From assembly GCA_004173515.1 (NCBI GenBank), contig SECN01000008.1:1-49692 (forward strand): a stretch of DNA of 49,692 nucleotides, written 5' to 3'. The stretch comes from Myxococcaceae bacterium. GTDB taxonomy: Bacteria > Myxococcota > Myxococcia > Myxococcales > Myxococcaceae. Below, one piece after another: positions 36,805 through 45,000 of this stretch. Below the pieces are notes generated by a model. That model searched no databases. It saw nothing but the letters and a program-made list of their open reading frames with translations, and was not told the DNA's origin. Both the position numbers and the translations under genes were made by a program. Numbering within the stretch: the stretch's first letter is position 1; each line of letters begins with the position of its first letter.

Positions 36805-36907
36805 GGGGCCCATCCTCGTTGATTCCACGGCGCGGGGAAGGGGGATGTCGGGGGCGCGAAGCCGAACACGTCTGACGCTCGACGGGCGGATTCGCTAGAA
36901 CCCTTCC

Positions 36908-38275
36908 GTGCAGACACCGTCCCCACCGTCCCGCCGTGACTTCGCGGCCTCTCCGCTCGCGCTCTGGCTGATGTGCTTGGCCCTGTTCGGCGTATACTCC
37001 GTGAGCCGGGTGCGGATGCAGACGGACTCGCTGTGGTCCATTCCCTCCGCGGCCAGCATCCTCCACGAGGGCAACACCAACCTGGACGAGTTCCAGCCCT
37101 GGGGCGATCCCGCGTCCGCCTACGCGCGCGACGAAGTGGGGGGCCGCACGTACTACACGTACCCGCCGGGCGTGATGGTCTCCGCGCTCCCGTTCGTGGC
37201 CGCCGCCGAAGGCCTCTTCTCCCTGATGCGACCGGTGCTGTCCCGCCTGGGGGCGTTCGGTGCCGACGCGCTGGCCTGGCTGGAGCTGTTCCGGAGCACC
37301 GGCTCGGTGAACCTGGGGGCCTACAACCGCACCGAACAGCTCATCGCCTCGTTCTACGTCTGCGCCGCGGCGGGGGTGCTCCTCGTCGCGCTGCGCAGGC
37401 GGGTGTCCCCCCGCGCGGCGCTCGTCACCGTGCTGCTCTTCGGCCTGGGCACCACGGCGTTCTCCACCGCGAGCCGGGTGCTCTGGCAACACGGGCCGGG
37501 GCTCTTCACCCTCGCCTGCGTCATCCTGATGCTGGCCCGGCCCACGCAGACCTCGCGCACCGCGTTCCTGCTGGGGCTCTGGGTCGCGCTCGCGTACGTC
37601 TGCCGGCCCACGCACTCGCTCACCGTCCTGGTCGTCACCGGGTTCATGGCGCTGAAACACCGCCGCCAACTGCCGGCCTACTTCGCGGGCGCGGTGCTCG
37701 TGGCCATTCCCTTCTGCGCGTACAACCTGTCCGTCCACGGCGCGGTGCTGTCGCCCTACTACCGGCACCCGTTGGATCCGCTCGCCAGCCGGTTCTTCAT
37801 GGCGCTGGCCGCCAACCTCGTCAGTCCCTCGCGGGGCCTGTTCATCTTCTCGCCGTTCCTCGTGTTGGGTGTCGTGGGCTTCGTCCAGCGGTGGCGTCAG
37901 CGGAGCCTGGAGCCCTACGAGTTCGTCTTCGCCCTCATCCCGGCCCTGCACTGGGGGGTCATCTCCTCCTTCGGCGTCTGGTGGGCCGGGCACTCCGTGG
38001 GCCCGCGCTTCTTCACCGACGTGCTGCCGTACCTCGTCTACTTCCTCGCGTTCCCCATACAGGATGCGCTGGAAGCTCCGTCGAAGCACCGCGTCCTCAC
38101 GGGCGTGCTCACCGTGATGGTCGTGTTCAGCGTGCTGCTCCACTGGCGCGCGTCCAACTCCTATGACGTCCACGGTTGGAACTCCGTCCCGTTGGACGTG
38201 GACCTGGACCCCTCGCGCGTCTGGGATTGGAAGGATGCGCAGTTCCTGCGCGCCATCCCCGCCCGCTACCGGTAG
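36908..38275 (+). CDS. Multi-pass membrane protein, GT39/ArnT-like glycosyltransferase candidate
   Basis: A 455-residue protein read from a GTG start, with about ten hydrophobic helices. After the first helix there is a periplasm-side loop, RMQTDSLWSIPSAASILHEGNTNLDEF, with acidic residues. Next come YYTYPPGVMVSALPFVA and, later, YVCRPTHSL, LFIFSPFLVLGVVGF and WWAGHSVGPRFFTDVLPYLVYFLAF. This is the layout of GT-C-fold transferases related to dolichyl-phosphate mannosyl/arabinosyl transferases, which move sugars from polyprenyl carriers. The catalytic acidic pair is not secure, so the assignment is to the fold only. The start has no good ribosome site. The gene is divergent from the YaiI gene across 103 bases. 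Confidence 0.7.
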   Translation: MQTPSPPSRRDFAASPLALWLMCLALFGVYSVSRVRMQTDSLWSIPSAASILHEGNTNLDEFQPWGDPASAYARDEVGGRTYYTYPPGVMVSALPFVAAAEGLFSLMRPVLSRLGAFGADALAWLELFRSTGSVNLGAYNRTEQLIASFYVCAAAGVLLVALRRRVSPRAALVTVLLFGLGTTAFSTASRVLWQHGPGLFTLACVILMLARPTQTSRTAFLLGLWVALAYVCRPTHSLTVLVVTGFMALKHRRQLPAYFAGAVLVAIPFCAYNLSVHGAVLSPYYRHPLDPLASRFFMALAANLVSPSRGLFIFSPFLVLGVVGFVQRWRQRSLEPYEFVFALIPALHWGVISSFGVWWAGHSVGPRFFTDVLPYLVYFLAFPIQDALEAPSKHRVLTGVLTVMVVFSVLLHWRASNSYDVHGWNSVPLDVDLDPSRVWDWKDAQFLRAIPARYR

Positions 38276-38414
38276 GGACCGTTGCCCGAGGCGGGGCTCC
38301 ACTGCCTGCCTGCCCTCCAGAGACGCAGGGTGTCCTGCCAGGAGGAGCGGTTGGCGCGGTGCCGTACCGCTTCCAACTTCCTGCGACAGGGTTCTCGCGC
38401 CAGGAGGCATCGCC

Positions 38415-38759
38415 ATGTGGAAGAAGAAGCTGCCGAGTGCATTGGGCTGGTTCAGCGTGGGGCTGGGCCTCACGGAGCTGCTCGGAGCGAGGCCGCTGCT
38501 CCGCTTCTTCGGCTTCTCCGGAGGGCACCGACTTGTCCGAGGCTATGGCGCTCGCGAACTCGCCGCGGGCGTGGCCCTGCTGGGGCCCGCGCGCAAGCGT
38601 CCGTGGCTCTGGGCCCGCGTGGCGGGCGACGCCGTGGACCTGGCCACGCTGGGGTACGGCCTGCGTGAACCGGGCGCGCGCAAGGGCCGCCTGCTGGCCG
38701 CCACCGGCGCCGTCGCGGGCGTGACGCTGCTGGACATCTACGCCGCCGCGCGCGCGTAG
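38415..38759 (+). CDS. Small membrane protein (DUF4267-like)
   Basis: A 114-residue protein with CAGGAGG eight bases before the ATG. It has about four hydrophobic segments: LGWFSVGLGLTELLG; LLRFFGFSGGHRLVRGYGARELAAGVALL; LWARVAGDAVDLATLGYGL; and LLAATGAVAGVTLLDIYAAARA. The GARELAAG...R.WLWARVAGDAVDLA pattern is found in small membrane proteins, sometimes fused to polyketide-cyclase/START domains. It acts in the inner membrane and its function is unknown. The 139-base gap upstream shows no clear promoter. The DNA around the start is ordinary. Confidence 0.7.
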   Translation: MWKKKLPSALGWFSVGLGLTELLGARPLLRFFGFSGGHRLVRGYGARELAAGVALLGPARKRPWLWARVAGDAVDLATLGYGLREPGARKGRLLAATGAVAGVTLLDIYAAARA

Positions 38760-38835
38760 GCCGGGGCGGGACGTGCGCTAGGCTCCAGGGCTTTCATGCC
38801 GCGCGCGGTGTTCCTCGCGGCGAAGAAGGAAGCCC

Positions 38836-39801
38836 GTGCGTCCCGTCCTGCTCTGCCTGCTGCTGCCCGCGCTCGCCACCGCCGCACCGAAGGTGGAAGA
38901 CCGCTTCACGTTCCAGGGCGTGGAGCGCGTCGTCGCCGTCGCGGATGTCCACGGCGACGTGGACGCCTTCAAGGAGGTGCTCCGGCTGGCGGGCCTCATC
39001 GACGCGAAGGACCGCTGGATTGGCGGCAAGGCGCACCTCGTACAGACCGGCGACCTTCCCGACCGGGGCGACCACACCCGCGAGGCCTTCGAGCTGCTCA
39101 TGCGCCTGGAGACCGAGGCGCGCAAGGCCGGCGGCCGGGTGCACGCGCTCCTGGGCAACCACGAGTGCATGAACATGCGCGGGGACCTGCGCTACGTCAC
39201 CCCGGGAGAGCTCGCCTCCTTCGCGGATCAATCCCCCACCGCCGACGGCCCGGGAGAACCCCGGGGCACGCACGGCCACGCCGCCGCCTACGCCCCGGAT
39301 GGGCGCTATGGCCAGTGGCTGCGCACGCACCCCGCCGTCATCCGCGTCAACGACACGCTCTTCATGCACGGAGGGCTGGCCCCCAGCGTCCCGGGCACGA
39401 CGCTGGAGGCCGTCAACCGCTGGGTGTGGCAGGACGTGACACCGGGCCAGCCGCCGGGCGGCGCCGTGGATCCCAACGGTCCGGTGTGGTTCCGGGGCTA
39501 CGCGCTCGACGAGGAAGCGAAGTGGGACGCAGGCCTCACCCAGGTGCTGGAGCGCTTCGGCGCCCGCCGCATGGTGCTGGGCCACACGCCCTCCAAGGAT
39601 GGCCGGCTCAGCGTCCGCTTCGGAGGCCGCGTCATCGTCATCGACACCGGGCTCAGCACCCACTACGGCCGCCACCTGGCCGCGCTGGAGCTGCGCGGTG
39701 ACCGGCTCACCGCCCTCTACCCGGAGGGCCGCGTCCCCCTGCTCCCCATCCCGAAAGCCCCCACCGCCGTCCCACCCGCCGCGAAGACGGGCACGAAGTA
39801 G
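38836..39801 (+). CDS. Secreted metallophosphoesterase (Shewanella-like PPP phosphatase)
   Basis: A 321-residue protein from a GTG start with AAGGA eight bases upstream and a signal peptide (MRPVLLCLLLPALATA), so it is periplasmic or secreted. The calcineurin-like metallophosphatase motifs are complete: VAVADVHGDVDAF (GDxHG), QTGDLPDRGDHT (GDxxDRG), LLGNHECMN (GNHE), LFMHGGLAPS and LGHTPSKDG, ending with VIDTGLSTHYG. The LPDRGD and long linker favour the Shelph subgroup of PPP phosphatases, which act on phosphoproteins or phosphate esters. The C-terminus is Pro-rich. The gene lies 76 bases after the small membrane protein gene and just before the iron-regulated promoter, facing the same way. 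No link to heme uptake is evident. Confidence 0.88.
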   Translation: MRPVLLCLLLPALATAAPKVEDRFTFQGVERVVAVADVHGDVDAFKEVLRLAGLIDAKDRWIGGKAHLVQTGDLPDRGDHTREAFELLMRLETEARKAGGRVHALLGNHECMNMRGDLRYVTPGELASFADQSPTADGPGEPRGTHGHAAAYAPDGRYGQWLRTHPAVIRVNDTLFMHGGLAPSVPGTTLEAVNRWVWQDVTPGQPPGGAVDPNGPVWFRGYALDEEAKWDAGLTQVLERFGARRMVLGHTPSKDGRLSVRFGGRVIVIDTGLSTHYGRHLAALELRGDRLTALYPEGRVPLLPIPKAPTAVPPAAKTGTK

Positions 39802-39848
39802 GCGCTTGCCCATACGCAAACCTACTTGCGATGTTCACCGGAAGTCTT

Positions 39849-39877
39849 TTGACTTTGATATTCAGTATCAATATCGT
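39849..39877 (+). promoter_or_regulatory. Fur-box-like operator inside a sigma-70-type promoter
   Basis: TTGACT (39849-39854) and TATCGT (39872-39877) are separated by 17 bases. They form a reasonable -35/-10 pair ahead of the Com-like gene at 39906. The spacer holds TGATATTCAGTATCA (39856-39870), which matches the 7-1-7 Fur consensus TGATAATNATTATCA at 12 of 14 positions. An overlapping GATATT...AATATC repeat (39857-39875) extends it. A Fur protein bound here would cover the promoter and shut the heme operon when iron is plentiful. Confidence 0.8.
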
Positions 39878-39905
39878 CTGGCCCCATCAAACGCCGGGAG
39901 CCGCG

Positions 39906-40106
39906 ATGCACGAGGGATGCGGGCCACAGGGAAGTGCCGGGGAGCTGCGCTGCATGTGCGGCAGCCTGCTGGCGCGGCTGGTGCCGGGCGGCGTGGAGCT
40001 GAAGTGCCGCCGGTGTCACCGGACGCAGGTGGTTCCGCTGGAGGGCTCGGCGCCTGCTCGGGAGTCCCGCAGGGGCACGCACGCGCCCCGGGGTGAAGGC
40101 GGCTGA
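39906..40106 (+). CDS. Com-like small zinc-finger protein, first gene of the heme operon
   Basis: A 66-residue protein from the ATG with GGGAG five bases upstream. The core ELRCMCGSLLARLVPGGVELKCRRCHRTQVVPL resembles Com-family zinc fingers, named for the phage Mu Com translational activator. The metal ligands would be C16, C18, C34 and C37, so the first knuckle is CxC and not CxxC. The rest is a basic, disordered tail. An earlier in-frame ATG at 39831 would run through the promoter and is rejected. The gene sits between the Fur-box promoter and the TonB receptor gene (135-base gap). It may bind nucleic acid and regulate the operon, perhaps by acting on mRNA, but no role is shown. Confidence 0.75.
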   Translation: MHEGCGPQGSAGELRCMCGSLLARLVPGGVELKCRRCHRTQVVPLEGSAPARESRRGTHAPRGEGG

Positions 40107-40241
40107 GGCGCTTGGGAGTGTCCGGCGCCGCGTGAGGCACCGGAAGTGGTGTGTTTCCTGAGGCCCGAGGCCCTTGAGCCCAGCGCCCGACAGGCTTCCC
40201 TTTCGCGGAGGCCCCCGGCCTTCGTGCCGGGAGGACCTGGG

Positions 40242-42329
40242 ATGCCCGGGCGTTGGCGTGGTTCCGCACTGCTGAGTTGCCTGGTCCTGTCCGGCGTGGC
40301 CCGGGCGCAGGACGTGTCGTCCGTCGTGGACGGTGGCGTGGCCGTGGAGGCTGGCGTGGCCGAGGCGGCCCCCGCGCTCCAGGAGGCTCCCGCCGTCCCC
40401 GAGGCGGCCCCCGTCGTCCAGGAGGCCCCTGTCGTCGAGAAGGCGCCTGTCGTCCAGCAGGCTCCCGTCGTCCAGCAGGCTCCAACTGCCCCAGAGGAAG
40501 TCCCCGCGCTCCAGACGGTGGTGACGGGCTCGCGCAGCCAGGAGCGCCTCCGGGAGACGCCGGTGGCGACGGAGGTCATCACCCGCGCGGAGATCGTCGC
40601 GAGCGGTGCGCGCGATGCCTCGGAGCTGCTCTCCGCGCGCCCGGGCCTCGTGGTGCAGCAGGGCTTCTCCGGCGCGACGCTGTCCATGCAGGGCCTGGCG
40701 CCGGAGTACGTGCTGGTGCTGGTGGACGGCGAGCGCGTCACCGGCAAGGTGGACGGCGACGTGGACCTGTCGCGCCTGTCGATGGAGGACATCGAGCAGG
40801 TGGAGATCGTGAAGGGCCCGGCCGGGGTGATGTACGGCAGCGACGCGGTGGCGGGCGTGGTGAACTTCATCACGCGCAAGGCGCAGCGCCCGCTGGGCGC
40901 GGACCTGCGGGCCGCCTACGGCACGCTCAACCGGCTGGACCTGGACGCCACGGGCGAGACGCGCGGCGACGCGTGGGGGCTGCGCATGAGCGCGGGACTC
41001 CAGCGCCGCTCCGCGTATGACCTGGATCCGTCGGACATCGGCACGTCGGGCAGCAGCCTGGACGGGTATGACCTGTCCGCGCGCGGCGACTGGCGCGGTT
41101 CGGAGAAGCTGTCGCTGGAGGGCACGGCGTCCTTCTCCCACCGCGTCCAGCGCGGCGTGGACCTGGGCGCGGGCAACGCCGTCTTCGACCGCGCGACCCG
41201 CGACAACACCTTCGCCTCGCGCCTGTCGCCGTCCTGGCGGCTGGGGCAGAAGGTGACGTTGCGCACGGACGTGTCCTACGGGCACTACGAGCGCCGCTAC
41301 CTGCGCGACCAGCGCAACGCCTCCGCGCTGGACTCCGTGGAGGACACGCGCGACCAGCAGGCCCGCGTGGGCGTGCAACTGGACGCGCGGCCCGGCTCGC
41401 ACGCGATGGTGGTGGGCACGGAGTACCTGAGCGAGTGGCTGCACTCGGACCGGCTGGAGGGCGGCAAGGGGCGGCGCGGGCGCGGCTCCTTCTACGCGCA
41501 GGACACGTGGACGATCTGGGAGAAGCTGGGGCTGGCGTTCGTGCGGGGGGGACGGGTGGACCTGGATTCACAGTTCGGGTTCGCCATCACGCCCCGCGCG
41601 GCGCTGAAGATCGACCCGCTGTCGTGGCTCACGCTGCGGACCGGCTACGGGTGGGGCTACCGCGCGCCCAGCTTCCAGGACCTGCTCATCGACTTCGAGA
41701 ACCCCTCGGTGGGCTACACCGTGCGCGGCAACCCGGACCTGAAGCCGGAGCGCTCGCGCAGCTACAACATCAACGTGGAGGTGCGGCCCCTTCGCGACTC
41801 CGTGGTGTGGGCGGGCGTGTTCCAGCACTCGCTGCGAGACATGATCGCCGCGTCGCTCCAGTCCGAGGGCGAGACCCTGCGCTACTCGTACATCAACATC
41901 GCCCGTGCGCGCGTGCGCGGCGGAGAGCTGGGCGTGCGTCAGACGCTGCCCAGCCGCGTCCAGGTGGAGCTGGGCTACACGCTCACCGACGGCACCGACC
42001 AGGACCTGGAGCGCGAACTGGAAGGCCAGGCGCGCCACCGCTTCACCGCGCAGGCCTCCTGGCGCTACCGCCCGTGGGGCCTGGAGGCCCTGGTGCGCGG
42101 CGCGCTCACGGGCGAGCGGCCCTTCTACCCCGATACCAACGGAGACGGTGTGGCGGATTCCTACCGTGCCAGCCCCACCGTCTCCCTGGATGCCCGTATC
42201 GCCTGGCTCATGCCAGCGGGCGGGCTCCAGCTTTTCGTCGTCGGTACGAACCTCACCGACGCGGGCAATCCGAACGATTTGCCCATTCCTCCCCGCACCC
42301 TCCAGGCCGGGGTGTCCACCCGGTTCTGA
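40242..42329 (+). CDS. hmuR: TonB-dependent outer-membrane heme receptor
   Basis: A 695-residue receptor with GGGAGG nine bases before the chosen ATG. The signal peptide (LLSCLVLSGVARA) is followed by a Glu/Ala/Pro/Val/Gln repeat stretch and a TonB-box-like LQTVVTGSR. The plug domain has ETPVATEVITRAEI, LLSARPGLVVQQGFSGATLSMQGL, YVLVLVDGERVTGKVDGDVDLSRLSMEDIEQVEIVKGPAGVMYGSDAVAGVVNFITRK. The barrel includes GWGYRAPSFQDLLIDF and NPDLKPERSRSYN, a typical FRAP/NPNL-like region of heme receptors, and ends in a terminal Phe (LQAGVSTRF). It should bind heme or a heme carrier and import it using TonB energy. HmuY, the next gene, is the usual partner. It lies downstream of the Fur-box promoter. An earlier frame opening at 40146 lacks a signal sequence. 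Confidence 0.92.
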   Translation: MPGRWRGSALLSCLVLSGVARAQDVSSVVDGGVAVEAGVAEAAPALQEAPAVPEAAPVVQEAPVVEKAPVVQQAPVVQQAPTAPEEVPALQTVVTGSRSQERLRETPVATEVITRAEIVASGARDASELLSARPGLVVQQGFSGATLSMQGLAPEYVLVLVDGERVTGKVDGDVDLSRLSMEDIEQVEIVKGPAGVMYGSDAVAGVVNFITRKAQRPLGADLRAAYGTLNRLDLDATGETRGDAWGLRMSAGLQRRSAYDLDPSDIGTSGSSLDGYDLSARGDWRGSEKLSLEGTASFSHRVQRGVDLGAGNAVFDRATRDNTFASRLSPSWRLGQKVTLRTDVSYGHYERRYLRDQRNASALDSVEDTRDQQARVGVQLDARPGSHAMVVGTEYLSEWLHSDRLEGGKGRRGRGSFYAQDTWTIWEKLGLAFVRGGRVDLDSQFGFAITPRAALKIDPLSWLTLRTGYGWGYRAPSFQDLLIDFENPSVGYTVRGNPDLKPERSRSYNINVEVRPLRDSVVWAGVFQHSLRDMIAASLQSEGETLRYSYINIARARVRGGELGVRQTLPSRVQVELGYTLTDGTDQDLERELEGQARHRFTAQASWRYRPWGLEALVRGALTGERPFYPDTNGDGVADSYRASPTVSLDARIAWLMPAGGLQLFVVGTNLTDAGNPNDLPIPPRTLQAGVSTRF
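40368..40490. repeat. 18-base repeats in the receptor N-terminus
   Basis: Roughly six degenerate copies of an 18-base unit (best pair GTCGTCCAGCAGGCTCC) code for a six-residue motif close to VVQQAP or VVQEAP. They lie between the signal peptide and the TonB box of the receptor. The segment probably forms an extended periplasmic tether and may vary in copy number. Confidence 0.75.
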
Positions 42330-42368
42330 GCCGCACCTTCCACCTCCGTGTCCACAGAAGGAGTCCGC

Positions 42369-43028
42369 ATGTTCCCCATTCCGTTCCGCCCTGGCTTCCT
42401 GGGCCGTGCCTGCGCGGCGCTGCTCGTCGCCGGCCTGGGCTCCGCTTGCGGTGATGACCTCCAACCCCAGCCCGGGCCCGACGAGGAGGAGGACCCCCTC
42501 GTCCATCCGGAGGACAGCGCCAACCTCAAGCACCAGGACAACGGCGACGGGTCCTTCACGTCCGTGGTGAACGCGACGGAGCCGACGCTGTGGGTGGGCC
42601 TGGATCTGGACACCGGCAAGGAGGTCAGCGCGGCCGAGGACGCGGCCTGGGACCTGGCCTTCCAGCGCTTCATCGTGAAGTCGCGCGGGGGCACCAGCGG
42701 GACGGGCAACGTGCAGGTGGCCGTGATGGCGGACACGAAGTTCGACGCGCTCACCCAGGCCCCAGCGACGGGCTGGCTCACGGATGCCGCGGACGGCGAG
42801 GACGTGGACACCACGCCGGACACGGTCTTCAACTCGTCGGGCAACTGGTACAGCTACGACCTGCAGTTCCACACGCTCACGCCGCGCGCGCAGCTCTACG
42901 TCGTCCGCTCGGACCAGGGCACGTACTTCAAGGTGGAGCTGCTGTCGTACTACGACGCCGCCGGGACGCCCGCGAACCTGAAGCTGCACTGGGCGAAGGT
43001 CACCGCGCCGGCCGGAGGGCAGCCGTGA
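42369..43028 (+). CDS. hmuY: HmuY family heme-binding lipoprotein
   Basis: A 219-residue protein with AAGGAG before the ATG. The lipobox GLGSAC makes it a lipoprotein, followed by a Pro/Glu-rich tether. The HmuY signature is clear: NATEPTLWVGLDLDTGKEVSAAEDAAWDLAFQRFIVKSRGGTSGTGNVQVAV, then WYSYDLQFHTLTPRAQLYVVRSDQGTYFKVELLSYY. HmuY proteins capture heme outside the cell and give it to the HmuR receptor encoded just upstream (39-base gap). The heme ligands vary between species and I cannot fix them here. The stop overlaps the start of hmuS (TGATG). Confidence 0.93.
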   Translation: MFPIPFRPGFLGRACAALLVAGLGSACGDDLQPQPGPDEEEDPLVHPEDSANLKHQDNGDGSFTSVVNATEPTLWVGLDLDTGKEVSAAEDAAWDLAFQRFIVKSRGGTSGTGNVQVAVMADTKFDALTQAPATGWLTDAADGEDVDTTPDTVFNSSGNWYSYDLQFHTLTPRAQLYVVRSDQGTYFKVELLSYYDAAGTPANLKLHWAKVTAPAGGQP

Positions 43029-44113
43029 TGACGACCCCAGCGGAGAAGACCGGGAGCACGACCGCCGCGCTGCGAGAGCGCTGGCTGGCATTCCGGGAGG
43101 CCCAGCCGCGCACGCGCATCCGCGACGCGGCGGAGCAGTTGGGGGTGAGCGAGGCGGAGCTGCTCGCCACCGGGTTGAACGGGGAGCTGGTGCGGCTGGA
43201 GCCGCGCTTCGACGTGCTCCTGCCCCGGCTGGAGTCGCTGGGGCGGGTGATGGCCCTGACGCGCAACGCCTCCGCGGTGCATGAGAAGAAGGGCGTCTAC
43301 CGCAAGGTGGAGGTGCATGGCGCGATGGCGCTGGTGCTGGACGAGGACATCGACCTGCGGCTGTTCCTGTCGCGGTGGTGCTTCGCGTTCGCGCTGCGCG
43401 AGGACGTCTCCGGTGAGGTGCGCCGCAGCATCCACGTGTTCGACGCGGCGGGCACCGCCGTGCACAAGATCTACCTCCAGCCGGAGGGCGACATCGCCGC
43501 CTTCGAGGCGCTGGTGGCGGAGCTGAAGCACGCGGACCAGTCCCACGTGTTGAACGTGGTGCCCGTGGCCGCCCCGGCCGTGCCCCTGCCGGACGCGGAC
43601 ATCGACGCGCCGGGCCTGGTGGAGGGCTGGCGCGCGCTCCAGGACACGCACGAGTTCTTCGCGCTGCTCAAGCGCTTCAAGGTGGCCCGGACGCAGGCGC
43701 TGCGGCTCGCGGGCGCGGACTTCGCGCTGCCGGTGGCGCCGGATGCGCTGGCCTGGACGCTGGAGCGCGCCGCGTCGTCGGCGCTGCCCATCATGATCTT
43801 CGTGGGCAACCCGGGGGCCATTCAAATCCACACCGGTCCGGTGCGCACGGTGCGGCCCATGGGCCCGTGGATGAACGTGTTGGATCCAGGCTTCAACCTC
43901 CACGTGCGCGCGGACCATGTCCACTCCGCCTGGGTGGTGCGCAAGCCCACGCGCGACGGCACCGTCACGTCGCTGGAGCTGTTCGACAAGGCGGGAGAGA
44001 ACATCGGGTTGCTCTTCGGCAAGCGCAAGCCGGGGGAGCTGGAGTCCCCGGCGTGGCGGGCGCTGATGGAAGAGCTGGGCCGGGCGCTGCCCGCGGTGGA
44101 GGTGGCGTCATGA
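43028..44113 (+). CDS. hmuS: HmuS/HemS family heme-handling protein
   Basis: A 361-residue cytoplasmic protein of normal length for the HemS/ChuS/HmuS family, built of two repeated halves. The N-terminal half has RIRDAAEQLGVSEAELLAT, MALTRNASAVHEKKGVYRKVEVHG and VHKIYLQPEGDIAAFEALV. The C-terminal half has LQDTHEFFALLKRFKVARTQALRLAG, IMIFVGNPGAIQIHTGPV, NVLDPGFNLHVRADHVHSAWVVRKPT and SLELFDKAGENIGLLFGKRKPGE. His208 in DTHEFF is the likely proximal heme ligand by family analogy. These proteins store or break down imported heme to free iron. The start overlaps the hmuY stop and the stop overlaps the hmuT start (ATGA), so expression is coupled. Confidence 0.94.
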   Translation: MTTPAEKTGSTTAALRERWLAFREAQPRTRIRDAAEQLGVSEAELLATGLNGELVRLEPRFDVLLPRLESLGRVMALTRNASAVHEKKGVYRKVEVHGAMALVLDEDIDLRLFLSRWCFAFALREDVSGEVRRSIHVFDAAGTAVHKIYLQPEGDIAAFEALVAELKHADQSHVLNVVPVAAPAVPLPDADIDAPGLVEGWRALQDTHEFFALLKRFKVARTQALRLAGADFALPVAPDALAWTLERAASSALPIMIFVGNPGAIQIHTGPVRTVRPMGPWMNVLDPGFNLHVRADHVHSAWVVRKPTRDGTVTSLELFDKAGENIGLLFGKRKPGELESPAWRALMEELGRALPAVEVAS

Positions 44114-45000
44114 AGCGTCCGTCCTCGAAGTGGGCGCTTGTCTCCGCGCTGTTCGCCCTGTCCGTGCATGCCGCGCCGCCCGAGCCGAAGAAGGCGGAAG
44201 TGAAGGCCGCGCCGAAGCTGGTCGTCGTGGGGCCGGCGATGACGCAGACGGTGTTCGCGCTGGGCGCGGGCGACCGGGTGGTGGGCGTGGACGACTCCAG
44301 CGCGGCGCTGCCGGAGGCCTCCAAGGTGCGCAAGCTGGGCTACCAGCGCGCGCTGTCGGCCGAAGGGGTGCTGTCGCTGGGCGCGGGCCTGTTGCTGGGC
44401 TCGGCGGAGGCCGGGCCTCCGGCGGTGCTGGAGCAACTGAAGCAGGCGGGCATGCAGGTGGAGACGTTCGCCAACGAGCCCACGGTGGAGGCGGCGCGTG
44501 CTCGCATCCAGACCGTCGCGGAGCGGCTGGGCCTGCCGGACCAGGGCCGGGCGCTGGTGGCGAAGCTGGACGAGGACCTGGCCCGGGCGGCCGGACGCGT
44601 GAGCGCGGCGAAGGGCACGAAGCCGCCGCGCATCCTCGCGGTGTATGCGCGCGGCGCGGGAATGATGATGGTGGCGGGCTCCGGGTCGGTGGCGGACACG
44701 CTCATCCGTCTGTCGGGCGGGGTGAACGCGGTCGGGGACCTGAAGGGCTACAAGCCGTTCAGCGAGGAGGCCGTGGTGGCGGCGGCGCCGGACTTCGTGC
44801 TGCTGCCCGCGGGCTCGGTGGAGACGGTGGGCGGCGCGGAGGGCCTGTCGAAGCAGCCCGGCCTGTCGCAGGTGAAGGGCTGGAAGCTCATCACCGTGGA
44901 GGACGTGGACTTCATGGGACTGGGGCCGGGCCTGGGCCGGGCCGTGGGTCGCCTGCAGGATGGGGTGTTGCCGGCGGCGGGGAAGGGCGGCGGCAAATGA
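44110..45000 (+). CDS. hmuT: Heme ABC transporter periplasmic binding protein
   Basis: A 296-residue protein starting inside the hmuS stop (ATGA). The signal peptide is MKRPSSKWALVSALFALSVHA. The rest is a TroA/BtuF-like (class III) binding protein: PKLVVVGPAMTQTVFALGAGDRVVGVDDSS, LGYQRALSAEGVLSLGAGLLLGSAEAGPP, a long linking helix (EAARARIQTVAERLGLPDQGRALVAKL), MMMVAGSGSVADTLIRLSGGVNAV, GYKPFSEEAVVAAAPDFVLL and a C-terminal GLGPGLGRAV segment. It carries heme through the periplasm to HmuU. Its stop overlaps the hmuU start. Confidence 0.93.
   Translation: MKRPSSKWALVSALFALSVHAAPPEPKKAEVKAAPKLVVVGPAMTQTVFALGAGDRVVGVDDSSAALPEASKVRKLGYQRALSAEGVLSLGAGLLLGSAEAGPPAVLEQLKQAGMQVETFANEPTVEAARARIQTVAERLGLPDQGRALVAKLDEDLARAAGRVSAAKGTKPPRILAVYARGAGMMMVAGSGSVADTLIRLSGGVNAVGDLKGYKPFSEEAVVAAAPDFVLLPAGSVETVGGAEGLSKQPGLSQVKGWKLITVEDVDFMGLGPGLGRAVGRLQDGVLPAAGKGGGK

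Noticed and set aside
39831..39905. Upstream ATG at 39831 for the Com-like gene
   Set aside because: Translation would run through the Fur box and promoter. The later ATG has a proper ribosome site and fits the zinc-finger protein.
40146..40241. Upstream extension of the TonB receptor frame from 40146
   Set aside because: It puts 32 residues before a good signal peptide and lacks a ribosome site, whereas 40242 has GGGAGG nine bases upstream.
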